In this document: positions 8,450 through 16,524 of the stretch, piece after piece | Layout: each line of letters opens with the position of its first letter | Numbering within the stretch: position 1 is the first letter of the stretch | Source of the DNA: JACVRW01 sp963837445 | GTDB taxonomy: Bacteria > Actinomycetota > Thermoleophilia > Solirubrobacterales > Thermoleophilaceae | Assembly: GCA_963837445.1 (NCBI GenBank) | Contig: CAWINK010000022.1 | Location: 496,001 to 560,000 of the forward strand | Length of the DNA: 64,000 nt | Reading direction: 5' to 3' | Notes under the pieces: model-generated | The model's database searches: none | The model's input: the letters and a program-made list of their open reading frames with translations, nothing else | What the model was told of the DNA's origin: nothing | Program-made: the position numbers and the translations under genes

Positions 8450-9222
8450 CGCAGAAGCTCCATCTCGACGAGCCGGCGGACGGAGTGGCGCGGCTCACGA
8501 TCGTGAACCCCGAGCGCCGCGGCGCGCTCGACCACGAGATCCTCGACGCGCTCGCGGAGCACGCCCGAACGCTCGACGCCCGCTGCCTGGTGATCCGCGG
8601 CTCTGGCGACGTGTTCTCCGCGGGCTACGACATCGGGAACCTCAGCGAGCAGGAATTCGAGGAGAGCGCCGAGAAGCTCGTGGCGCATCCGTTCCACGAC
8701 GCCCTCGAGGCGCTCGAGGCGTACCGCTATCCGGTGGTCGCCGAGATCAACGGACATGCGATCGGCGGCGGCCTCGAGCTGGCGCTCACCTGCGACATCC
8801 GGATCGCCGCGAGCGGCGTGAAGATGGGGATGCCGCCCGCAAAGCTGGGGCTGATCTACTCGCACACCGGACTGGCCAAGTTCATCGACGTGTGCGGCCC
8901 CGCCAACACGGCCGAGCTGTTCTTCGTTGGCCGCAACGTCGACTCAGAGCGGGCACGCGAGATGGGGCTCGTGAATCAGGTGGTGGATCCCGTCGATCTC
9001 GAGGCACGCGTGCTCGACCTCGCCACTGAGATCGCGTCGAACGCGCCGCTGTCGCTGGCGGGCAACAAGCAGCTGCTCCGCGAGCTGCGGGCACTGCGCC
9101 TGCCCCCCGACGTGGAGCGCGAGCTGGTGGAGCTGCGCGAATCGTGCTTCGCCTCCGAGGACTTCCGCGAGGGAGTGCAGGCGTTCGCGGAGAAGCGCAA
9201 GCCGCAGTGGCGGGGCCGCTAG
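8446..9222 (+). CDS. Enoyl-CoA hydratase/isomerase family protein
   Basis: Crotonase-fold enzyme of 258 aa. The N-terminal CoA-binding region VIRGSGDVFSAGYD, the oxyanion-hole segment INGHAIGGGLELALTCD (about residues 102-118) and MGMPPAKLGLIYS are all present. The glycine-rich INGHAIGGG is diagnostic. The start is the GTG at 8446, overlapping the upstream carrier gene's stop by four bases. The usual first catalytic glutamate position around MPPAKLGL carries other residues, so the exact reaction (hydration, isomerisation or decarboxylation) is open. The next gene starts inside its last codons. Confidence 0.88.
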   Translation: MTQKLHLDEPADGVARLTIVNPERRGALDHEILDALAEHARTLDARCLVIRGSGDVFSAGYDIGNLSEQEFEESAEKLVAHPFHDALEALEAYRYPVVAEINGHAIGGGLELALTCDIRIAASGVKMGMPPAKLGLIYSHTGLAKFIDVCGPANTAELFFVGRNVDSERAREMGLVNQVVDPVDLEARVLDLATEIASNAPLSLAGNKQLLRELRALRLPPDVERELVELRESCFASEDFREGVQAFAEKRKPQWRGR

Positions 9223-10037
9223 CCCAGGTCGTCGATCTGCTCCGCTGCCCGGTCTGCGCGGGTGGTCTCGAGGAGGGCGAGGGCGTGCTGCGCTGCCCCG
9301 GAGGCCATGCGTTCGACATCGCGCGCCAGGGCTACGTGAACCTAGTTCCCGGCGCGGGCGACACCCCCGCGATGGTGGAGGCGCGCGAATCCTTCCTCGC
9401 CGCCGGCCACTACCGCCGGCTCGGCGACGCCCTCGCAGACGAGGTAGCCGGGACGGAGGCGCCAGGAGCCGTGGTGGATCTGGGAGCGGGCACCGGCCAT
9501 TACCTCGCGCGCGTGCTGGACGCGCTCGACAAGCGAACCGGACTGGCGATCGATTCGTCGACGGCCGCGCTTCGCCGTGCGGCCCGGGCGCACCCGCGCG
9601 CGGCGGCGGTCGGCGCCGACGTCTGGCGCGACCTGCCGCTCCGCGACGGCGCCGCCGCGCTGATCCTCAGCGTCTTTGCCCCGCGCAACGCCGCCGAGAT
9701 GGCGCGCATCCTCGCGCCGGGGGGCGCGCTCCTCGCCGTCACCCCCACGACTCGCCACCTGTACGAGCTGGTCGGCCCGCTCGGCCTGCTCTCGGTGCCG
9801 GACGACAAGGAGGACCGGCTCGACGAACAGCTCGCGTCGCACTTCGCGCTGAACGAACGCCGCGCAATCGAGCACGCGATGTTCCTGAACCGCGAGGAGG
9901 CGGCGCAGCTCGTCCGCATGGGCCCGAGCGCCTGGCACGTGGACGAGCAGACCGTCGACGAGCGCCTCGCCTCCCTGCCCGACCCGCTCACGGTCACCGC
10001 GTCCGTGACGCTGTCCCGGTACCTCGGGACCGCTTGA
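9207..10037 (+). CDS. RlmA-type 23S rRNA guanine-N1 methyltransferase
   Basis: SAM-dependent methyltransferase of 276 aa. It starts with a zinc-binding module, LRCPVC...LRCPGGHAFD, typical of RlmA/TlrB enzymes that methylate a guanine in hairpin 35 of 23S rRNA. The SAM-binding motif VVDLGAGTGHYL is at about residue 92, and VFAPRNAAEMARILAPGG matches the family's FSPVNxxE-like region. The GTG at 9207 lies inside the end of the upstream gene (16-bp overlap) and gives the right N-terminus for the zinc finger. In some actinobacteria TlrB-type members give macrolide resistance, but most are housekeeping. Confidence 0.82.
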   Translation: MAGPLAQVVDLLRCPVCAGGLEEGEGVLRCPGGHAFDIARQGYVNLVPGAGDTPAMVEARESFLAAGHYRRLGDALADEVAGTEAPGAVVDLGAGTGHYLARVLDALDKRTGLAIDSSTAALRRAARAHPRAAAVGADVWRDLPLRDGAAALILSVFAPRNAAEMARILAPGGALLAVTPTTRHLYELVGPLGLLSVPDDKEDRLDEQLASHFALNERRAIEHAMFLNREEAAQLVRMGPSAWHVDEQTVDERLASLPDPLTVTASVTLSRYLGTA

Positions 10038-10057
10038 CTCGCCCTGGCTGAAGGCTC

Positions 10058-10905
10058 ATGGTTGCCCGCATGGGTCTCGGCGTCGGGTTCACTCCCTTTG
10101 AGACCCGGACCGAGGTGATCGCCCGTGTGACCGGCCACGCGGAGGACATCGGTCTTGAGCGCGTGGATGTGGCCGAGGGCTGGACGCACGACTCGCTGAT
10201 CGTGCTCGCCGAGCTTGCTGCGCGCACGTCGCGCATCGGGCTGGGCACGTCGATCATCTCCGTCTGGGGACGGACGCCGGCCACCATGGCGCTCGGCGCA
10301 GCCGGGCTACAGCGCCAGTCCGGTGGCCGGTTCTCGCTCGGGATCGGGGCGGGAAGCCCGCCCCTGGCCGAGGGCTTCCACGGCGTGAAGTGGGAGCGGC
10401 CGCTGAGTCGCCTGCGCGAGACGTTGATCGCGGTTCGCGCGCTCCTGGCCGGCGATCGCCTGCCGGCACCCGCGGCGGGTGCCCGGCCCCTGCGCCTGGG
10501 TGTCGTGCCGGAGCCGCCGGTGCCGATCGTGCTCGCCGCTCTCGCACCGGGGTCGATCCGGCTGGCCGGCGAGCTCGCAGACGGGTGGGCGCCGTTTCTC
10601 TGGGCCCGATCCCGCATCGGCGATGGCAGAGCACTCCTCCAGGAGGGCGAGGGCCGCGCCGAGGCGCCCACCCCGACCGACGCATCGCTCGGCGTGCCGG
10701 TGGCGCTGGGGCCCGACGAGCCGAGCGCCCGGCAGCCGCCGAGGAGCTCGCTCAGGACGTAACGCTGTTCGGAACCTACGACCAGGCCGGCGACACGATC
10801 GCCTCGTGGTTTGCCGCGGGCGCCGACAACCTCAACCTCGTCCTGCCCCCAGGGCATCCCGAGGAGGAGCTCATGGAGTTCCTGGACGTAGCCAGCTCCC
10901 TTTAG
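10058..10905 (+). CDS. LLM-class F420/flavin-dependent oxidoreductase, one frameshift
   Basis: Luciferase-like monooxygenase fold. The N-terminal part has MGLGVGFTPFETRTEV, the strand ERVDVAEGWTHD, then TSRIGLGTSI and SGGRFSLGIGAGSP, all classic LLM blocks. At about 10735 the frame shifts by one; the remainder (EELAQDVTLFGTYDQA... NLNLVLPPGHPEEEL) completes the C-terminal cofactor region. The protein would be about 282 aa after correction. Actinobacterial members usually bind F420. Convergent with the SRPBCC gene, whose last bases overlap its end. The frameshift could be biological, but the conserved second half argues for a base-call error. Confidence 0.75.
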
Positions 10906-11348
10906 GAGGCCTCGGCGGCGGCCTTGATCCGGCCTGCGAGGGCATCAGCGTCCTTCTTGGCCCCGCGGAGCGCGAGCGGGAGGATCACCTTGCCGAAGCC
11001 GTGGCCCTCGAAGGTGTTCAAGATCGTCATGCGCGTGGCCCCGTCCCCCGCGGGCTCGAGGTCGTAGCCGCCGTCCGGAACGGTGATCATGTTCTTCGTG
11101 AGCTCCGTCCAGCGGATCTTCGTCGGCTGCTCGAACTCGGTCAGCTTGAATTCGCGCCTGGTCTTCATGCCGGCGTCCTTGACGGTGCTCGAGTAGACCG
11201 TTCCCACGCCGGGTGGGCCATCGGTCAGCTTCTTGATCTCCTGGACGCGGGGACTGAACTTCGTGTCGTTGGTCCCATCCGCGAGGAATGCGAAGACCTG
11301 GTCGATGGGTCGGTTGATGGTCGTTGTGGCCGACCAGTCGTGAGCCAT
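10902..11348 (-). CDS. SRPBCC family (polyketide cyclase/START-like) protein
   Basis: Protein of 148 aa with the START-like helix-grip fold that binds hydrophobic ligands. The family signature at the N-terminus is INRPIDQVFAFLADGTNDTKF, followed by beta strands (GTVYSSTVK, RREFKLTEFEQPTKIRW) and the C-terminal helix LALRGAKKDADALAGRIK. No enzyme residues can be assigned. It runs leftward, opposite the bioB operon, with about 60 bp between its start and bioB. Function unknown beyond small-molecule binding. Confidence 0.82.
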   Translation of the reverse strand: MAHDWSATTTINRPIDQVFAFLADGTNDTKFSPRVQEIKKLTDGPPGVGTVYSSTVKDAGMKTRREFKLTEFEQPTKIRWTELTKNMITVPDGGYDLEPAGDGATRMTILNTFEGHGFGKVILPLALRGAKKDADALAGRIKAAAEAS

Positions 11349-11410
11349 GCGACCGATCCTCCCACAGGTATCCCGCGATACGTCCGGGCATAGCCCTACC
11401 TTGGGGCTCC

Positions 11411-12580
11411 GTGCCGTCCCTCATCTCCCGGGAAGAGGCGCTGCGGCTCGGCGAGATCACCGATCGTGCCGAGATCGAGGCGCTGGTCGAGCGTGCCTGG
11501 CAGGTCCGCCAGGATCGCTTCGGCGACTCCACGGACATGTGCTCGCTCGTGAACGCGAAGTCCGGCGGGTGCGCGGAGGACTGCGGGTTCTGCTCGCAGT
11601 CGCGCTTCGCGGAGGCGGACACGCCCATGCACGCGATGATGGACGCGGAGCAGATCCTCGAGCACGCCAAGGCCGCCGAGGCCGCGGGCGCGCACCGGTT
11701 CTGCATGGTCACCCAGGGCCAGGGCCTCTCGAAGCGCGACTTCGAGAAGATCCTCGCCGGCGCACGGCTCGTCTCCGAGCACACGAACCTCAAGCGCTGC
11801 GTGTCGATCGGGCACATGTCGGCCACGCGGGCGCAGGCGCTCAAGGAGGCCGGCGTGCAGCGCGTTCATCACAACGTCGAGACCGCCGAGAGCTACTACC
11901 CCGAGGTGTCGAGCACCGTCCGCTACGAGGGCCGGATCCGCACCGTGGACGCCGTGCGCGAAGCCGGGCTCGAAACCTGCGTCGGCGGCATCCTCAACCT
12001 CGGCGAGTCGCGCGAGCAGCGCGTGGAGATGGCCTTCCAGCTTGCGGACCTCAACCCCACCTCGGTCCCGATCAACCTGCTGAACCCGCGTCCCGGCACC
12101 AAGTTCGGCGACCGCGAGCTGATGGACCCGTGGGAGGCCGTCCAGTGGGTGGCGATCTTCCGCCTGATCATCCCGGATGCCCTCTTCCGCCTCTGCGGCG
12201 GCCGCAACGAGAACCTGGGCGCCGGCGAGTTCCAGAAGCTCGCCGTGAAGGCGGGGCTGAACGGCGTGATGATGGGCAACTTCCTCACCACGCTCGGCTC
12301 CGAGCCCGAGGCCGACCGCCAGATGTTCGAGGAGCTCGGCCTGAACGTGGCGCGCCAGGACGACAACGGCGCCAACCCGCGACCCGACAACCGCTCCGGC
12401 TGGCTCGAGGGCGAGGCCCCGCGAACCCCCGTGGACGAGCTGATCGACTCGCAGGACGACGCCAACTTCTGGAACCCATCGACGCAGCTTCGCCACAGGA
12501 AGAAGACGTCCGTGCCGCCCCGCCCGGACGGAGCCCAGAACACCTACCCCGAGCTGATCCACGTGGAGCCCGCCGCATGA
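11411..12580 (+). CDS. bioB: Biotin synthase
   Basis: Radical-SAM enzyme of 389 aa that inserts sulfur into dethiobiotin, the last step of biotin synthesis. The CX3CX2C iron-sulfur motif is CAEDCGFC (about residues 53-60), and HHNVETAESYYPEV and LNPRPGTKFGDR are BioB hallmarks. The start is a GTG at 11411. The C-terminus extends about 45 residues past the usual end, with a charged and proline-rich tail (NFWNPSTQLRHRKKTS) also seen in some actinobacterial homologues. Its stop overlaps the bioF start (ATGA). First gene of bioB-bioF-bioD. I saw no clear BirA/BioR operator in the 60 bp upstream. Confidence 0.95.
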   Translation: MPSLISREEALRLGEITDRAEIEALVERAWQVRQDRFGDSTDMCSLVNAKSGGCAEDCGFCSQSRFAEADTPMHAMMDAEQILEHAKAAEAAGAHRFCMVTQGQGLSKRDFEKILAGARLVSEHTNLKRCVSIGHMSATRAQALKEAGVQRVHHNVETAESYYPEVSSTVRYEGRIRTVDAVREAGLETCVGGILNLGESREQRVEMAFQLADLNPTSVPINLLNPRPGTKFGDRELMDPWEAVQWVAIFRLIIPDALFRLCGGRNENLGAGEFQKLAVKAGLNGVMMGNFLTTLGSEPEADRQMFEELGLNVARQDDNGANPRPDNRSGWLEGEAPRTPVDELIDSQDDANFWNPSTQLRHRKKTSVPPRPDGAQNTYPELIHVEPAA

Positions 12581-13785
12581 CCAGTGACATCCAGGACCGC
12601 CTCGAAGAGATCCGCAACAAGGGCCTCTACCGGCGAATGCGCTGCGTGTCAGGCCCGCAGGGGCCGCGCGTGCTGCTCGACGGGAAGCCCGTGCTGCTGC
12701 TCTGCTCGAACAACTACCTCGGCCTCGCCGATCACCCGCGCGTGCGCGAAGCGGCCGCGGAGGCCGCCATGCGCTACGGCGCCGGATCAGGCGCGTCGCG
12801 GCTGATCTCGGGCAACATGACGATCCACCGGCGCCTCGAGGAGCAGCTGGCGGAGTTCAAGCACTCGGAGGCCTGCCTCCTGTTCGGGTCCGGCTACCTG
12901 GCGAACGCCGGTGTGGTCTCGGCGCTGGGGCGGGAGGGCGACGTGGTCTTCTCGGACGCCCTCAACCACGCCAGCATCGTGGACGGCTGCCGGCTCTCGC
13001 GCGCGGAGACGTTCGTCTACGACCACTGCGACACCGACCACCTCGAGTGGGGCCTGCGCCAGGCCGAGGGGCGCGGATCGCTGATCGTGACCGACGGCGT
13101 CTTCTCGATGGATGGCGACGTGGCGCCCCTGGAGCGCATCGTCGAGCTGGCGAAGCGCTATGACGCTCGCGTGATGGTCGACGAGGCGCACGGCACCGGC
13201 GCGATCGGGCCGGACGGGCGCGGCGCGGTGGCCGAGGCGGGGCTGGAGGACGAGGTCGACGTGATCGTCGGCACGCTCGGCAAGGCGCTCGGTTCGTACG
13301 GGGCCTACGTGTGCTGCGACCAGCAGATGGCGAAGTACCTGATCAACACCGCGCGCACGTTGATCTTCTCCACCGCGCTGTCGCCTCCGGCGGTGGCGGC
13401 TGCGATGGCGGCGCTCGCCCTGCTGCGCGAGCAACCGCGCCGCGTGGAGAAGCTCCAGCGCAACGCATCGGTGCTGCGGGAGGCGCTGGCGGAGCAGGGC
13501 CTGCCGGTACCGGACACCACGACCCAGATCCTGCCGGTGGTCGTGGGCGATGCCGCCGAGGCCGTGAGGGCAAGCGAGCGCGCGCTCGAGAGGGGCGTGT
13601 TCGCGCAGGCGATCCGCCCGCCCACGGTGCCCGCCGGGAGCTCGCGGCTGCGGCTCACCGTGATGGCCTCGCACACGAAGTCAGAGCTGCGCGAAGCCGC
13701 GCGGGTGCTGGGTGCGTGCGTGCGGGTCGGGCCTCGCGCCGTGCAGGACGTGCAGGTCTTCGACGGCCTCCGCGACGCCGCCTAG
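12577..13785 (+). CDS. bioF: 8-amino-7-oxononanoate synthase
   Basis: PLP-dependent alpha-oxoamine synthase of 402 aa that joins pimeloyl-ACP/CoA with L-alanine to give KAPA, the first committed step on the biotin ring. Family motifs are LLCSNNYLGLADHP, GAGSGASRLISGNM, the PLP-aspartate in VMVDEAHGTGAIG, and the Schiff-base lysine in VGTLGKALGSYGAY (about residue 237). Coupled to bioB by a 4-base overlap. bioD starts immediately after its stop. The related enzyme Kbl is less likely given the operon. Confidence 0.93.
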   Translation: MTSDIQDRLEEIRNKGLYRRMRCVSGPQGPRVLLDGKPVLLLCSNNYLGLADHPRVREAAAEAAMRYGAGSGASRLISGNMTIHRRLEEQLAEFKHSEACLLFGSGYLANAGVVSALGREGDVVFSDALNHASIVDGCRLSRAETFVYDHCDTDHLEWGLRQAEGRGSLIVTDGVFSMDGDVAPLERIVELAKRYDARVMVDEAHGTGAIGPDGRGAVAEAGLEDEVDVIVGTLGKALGSYGAYVCCDQQMAKYLINTARTLIFSTALSPPAVAAAMAALALLREQPRRVEKLQRNASVLREALAEQGLPVPDTTTQILPVVVGDAAEAVRASERALERGVFAQAIRPPTVPAGSSRLRLTVMASHTKSELREAARVLGACVRVGPRAVQDVQVFDGLRDAA

Positions 13786-14445
13786 TTGCGCGGCGTCTTC
13801 GTCACAGGCACGGACACCGGGGTCGGCAAGTCGGTCGTGGCCGCTGCGATCTGCGCGGCTCTGGCCGCACGCGGCGAGCGGGTGGCGGCCTTCAAGCCGG
13901 TCGTGAGCGGCCTCGACGACGACCCGGGCGAGTTCGGCCCCGACCACGAGCTGCTCGCCTCGGTGGCTGCCGCGGGCCAGTCCCCGGAGGAGGTGGCGCC
14001 GTGGCGCTTCGGGCCGCCGGTGTCGCCGCACCACGCGGCCGAGCTCGCCGGAGAGCTGATCGAGCCGGCGCAGCTGGTGCGGGCGGCCCGGGTGCACGAG
14101 CTGCTCGTCTGCGAGGGGGTCGGCGGCCTCCTGGTGCCGATCACGCCCGGCTACCTCGTGCGCGACCTGGCGATCGATCTCGAGCTGCCGGTGGTGGTGG
14201 CCGCGCGCACCGGGCTCGGGACGATCAACCACACGCTCCTGACCGTCGAGGCCGCGCGCACGGCGGGCCTGCGGGTGGCCGGCGTTGTGATGACGCCCTG
14301 GCCTGACGAGCCGACCGAGATGGAGCGCTCGAACCGCGCCACCGTCGAGCGGCTTGGAGACGTAGCGGTGAGCGGTCTCCCCCTCACGGCTCCAGACCGC
14401 CTCGCCGAGGCCGGCGCATCCCTGCCGCTCGAGGACTGGCTCTAA
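13786..14445 (+). CDS. bioD: Dethiobiotin synthetase
   Basis: ATP-dependent ligase of 219 aa that closes the ureido ring of dethiobiotin. The P-loop VTGTDTGVGKS is at residues 5-15, the substrate lysine in AFKPVVSG (about residue 37), and VCEGVGGLLVPI is the family GAGG-like block. It begins with a TTG directly after the bioF stop with no gap, so translation is probably by re-initiation. With bioB, bioF and the distant bioA the late biotin pathway is complete in the window; no bioC/bioH is seen here. Confidence 0.93.
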   Translation: MRGVFVTGTDTGVGKSVVAAAICAALAARGERVAAFKPVVSGLDDDPGEFGPDHELLASVAAAGQSPEEVAPWRFGPPVSPHHAAELAGELIEPAQLVRAARVHELLVCEGVGGLLVPITPGYLVRDLAIDLELPVVVAARTGLGTINHTLLTVEAARTAGLRVAGVVMTPWPDEPTEMERSNRATVERLGDVAVSGLPLTAPDRLAEAGASLPLEDWL

Positions 14446-14455
14446 GCTCGGCCGC

Positions 14456-14865
14456 ATGGCCACGGAGGACGCAGCCGGCCCAACCGGGGACGACCGCCCC
14501 GAGCTTCTGATCAAGCTTCAGGAGCGCAAGGAGCGCCACAAGCAGCGCCACATCGTGCACCGCATCGCCGTCGTGATCGCCGGCGTCCTGATCGTTTGCG
14601 CCGGAATCGTGATGTCGGGCCCCGGCGTGCCGGGCCCGGGCATCGTGACCATCATCATCGGGCTCACGTTCCTCGCGCTGGAGTTCGACCGAGCCGAGCG
14701 CTGGCTCGAGCGCGTGATCATCTGGGGCGACAAGGCGGCCGAGCGCGCGGAGCAGACAACCACGAGAGCAGCGGGTGATCGCCGGGCTCGTCGACTGCGC
14801 TCGCCGTGGGCGGCTTCGCAGCAGCGGCGATCCTCTGGGATATCCCGCTCGTACCCGTGTTGTAG
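14456..14865 (+). CDS. PGPGW-type small transmembrane protein, C-terminal frameshift
   Basis: Small membrane protein of the actinobacterial PGPGW/TIGR02611-like group. A charged N-terminus (KLQERKERHKQRHIVHRI) precedes a TM segment (VVIAGVLIVCAGIVMSG), then the PGVPGPGIVTIIIGLTFLALEFDRAERWL signature region. After AEQTTT the frame as given is Arg-rich, but a shift near 14770-14790 yields STALAVGGFAAAAILW...PLVPVL ending at 14865. That supplies the expected second TM helix, so I place the end there. Function unknown. Confidence 0.7.
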
Positions 14866-14901
14866 GGATTAGCGCCGCTCTAGCTCGGGTAGCCCTCACT
14901 C

Positions 14902-16524
14902 ATGCGGCTCTGGCAGGGGACGTATCTGCGCGTGAGCATGCTCGCGCTCATCTTGGCGCTCGCCCTCCCGGGCGTGGCGCTCGGCGCCGAGCCCGTGTTC
15001 GAGAAGTACAAGGTGCCCACGGTCGGCGGTGCTGAGATCAACGTCGAGGTGATGCGCCCGGCGGACAACCCGGACGCGCCGGTGATCCTCACCTACTCGC
15101 CGTACAACACGCTCTCCGAGACCACCACGCCCAACTTGGCGAACGACGACATCGGCCAGCACTTCCTGGAGAAGGGGTACGCCCGCGCCGTCGCGGACGT
15201 GCTCGGCACGCGCAACTCGTCGGGCTGCTGGGACTACGGCGGCGCGGACGAGCAGCAGTCCGGCGTGGACCTCGTGAACTTCCTGTCGGCGCAGCCTTGG
15301 ACGAACGGCAAGGTCGCGATGATCGGCGGCTCGTACGACGGCACCACCGCCACGATGGTGGCCGCCCGCGGCGCCGAGGTGCCCGGCCTGGCGGCCATCG
15401 TCCCGATCGCCGGCATCAGCCGCTGGTACGGCTACGCCTACGGCGACGGCGTGCGCTACTTCCTGAACTCAGAGCGCCCGACGGACGAGGGCATCGACAC
15501 TCCGCTGGCCTTCGACTTCGGCCTGACACGCACTCCACCCACCGACCCGAGCGACCCGCTCTTCGCCCAGAAGCTTGCGAGCCGGGCGAACCCGTGCGAG
15601 TCCGCGGACCACACGGTGAAGGGCTACGACCGCACACCCGACTACGACGACTTCTGGCTCGAGCGCGACTACCGCAAGGACGCCGCGAACATCCAGGCCG
15701 CGGCGCTCGTGGCGCACGGTTGGCAGGACTACAACGTGAAGCAGGAGGAGGGCGTGGACCTCTACCGCGCGCTCACGAACACGCCGTTCAAGCGGCTGTA
15801 CATGTGGCAGGCCGGCCATTCCAGCCCGGGCGCCGACAACTGGCAGCCGCTGCTCGACCGCTTCTTCGACCACACGCTGCTGGGCGTGGACAACGGCGTG
15901 GACACCGAGCCGCCCGTGATCACCGAGGGGCGCTCCGCCACGCAGAGGAGCACCGGCTTCCGCACCGAGGCCGCCTGGCCGCCGCCCGACACGCAGAACA
16001 GGCGCCTGTTCCTGCGGCCCGACGGCACGCTCACCCGCCGCCCGGAGAGCGGCACGGCCTCCTTCCGAGACCTGTCGACCTCGACCGAGGAGCGCTCGAC
16101 GCGCATGCCGGCCGCCGAGTCCGACTGGCTCTTCTTCCGCGGCGGCCCGCTCGCAACCGACACCCGCATGACGGGCTCGGCGCGCCTCGAGCTGTCGGTG
16201 GTGGTGGACCGCGCCAGCGCTCACCTGACCCCGCTGCTCGTGGACGTGGCGCCCGACGGCACCACGAAGACCGTCTCGCGCGGCTTCCTGAACCTGCTCT
16301 ACCGCGACGGGCTCGCGAGCGCGAACCCGGTGCCCCCCGGCTGGCCGGTGCGCGCCACGGTGACCTTCAAGCCGCAGGACCAGACCTTCGAGGCGGGCCA
16401 CAGCATCGGGCTGATCGTCCAGGGCTCGAACACCGTCTGGGCCGTGCCCGACGACCCGGGCGCGGGCTACACGCTACGGCTCGGCCGGGGTGGCTCCCGC
16501 CTTGTCGTGCCGCTTGCTCCGTAG
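14902..16524 (+). CDS. Secreted CocE/NonD (S15 peptidase) family hydrolase
   Basis: Exported alpha/beta-hydrolase of 540 aa. The signal peptide is residues about 10-28 (SMLALILALALPGVALGA). The catalytic serine lies in IGGSYDGTT (about residue 143), typical of X-Pro dipeptidyl-peptidase and cocaine-esterase relatives; a catalytic histidine candidate is in WQAGHSSPG. The C-terminal jelly-roll domain (from about residue 350, ending near the SIGLIVQGSNTVWAVP region) is the PepX_C-like beta domain. The substrate could be a peptide or an ester. The last 51 bp overlap the convergent acyl-CoA synthetase gene. Confidence 0.85.
   Translation: MRLWQGTYLRVSMLALILALALPGVALGAEPVFEKYKVPTVGGAEINVEVMRPADNPDAPVILTYSPYNTLSETTTPNLANDDIGQHFLEKGYARAVADVLGTRNSSGCWDYGGADEQQSGVDLVNFLSAQPWTNGKVAMIGGSYDGTTATMVAARGAEVPGLAAIVPIAGISRWYGYAYGDGVRYFLNSERPTDEGIDTPLAFDFGLTRTPPTDPSDPLFAQKLASRANPCESADHTVKGYDRTPDYDDFWLERDYRKDAANIQAAALVAHGWQDYNVKQEEGVDLYRALTNTPFKRLYMWQAGHSSPGADNWQPLLDRFFDHTLLGVDNGVDTEPPVITEGRSATQRSTGFRTEAAWPPPDTQNRRLFLRPDGTLTRRPESGTASFRDLSTSTEERSTRMPAAESDWLFFRGGPLATDTRMTGSARLELSVVVDRASAHLTPLLVDVAPDGTTKTVSRGFLNLLYRDGLASANPVPPGWPVRATVTFKPQDQTFEAGHSIGLIVQGSNTVWAVPDDPGAGYTLRLGRGGSRLVVPLAP

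Noticed and set aside
11349..11410. Biotin riboswitch or BioR/BirA operator upstream of bioB
   Set aside because: No recognisable conserved structure or known palindrome in the 60-bp gap.
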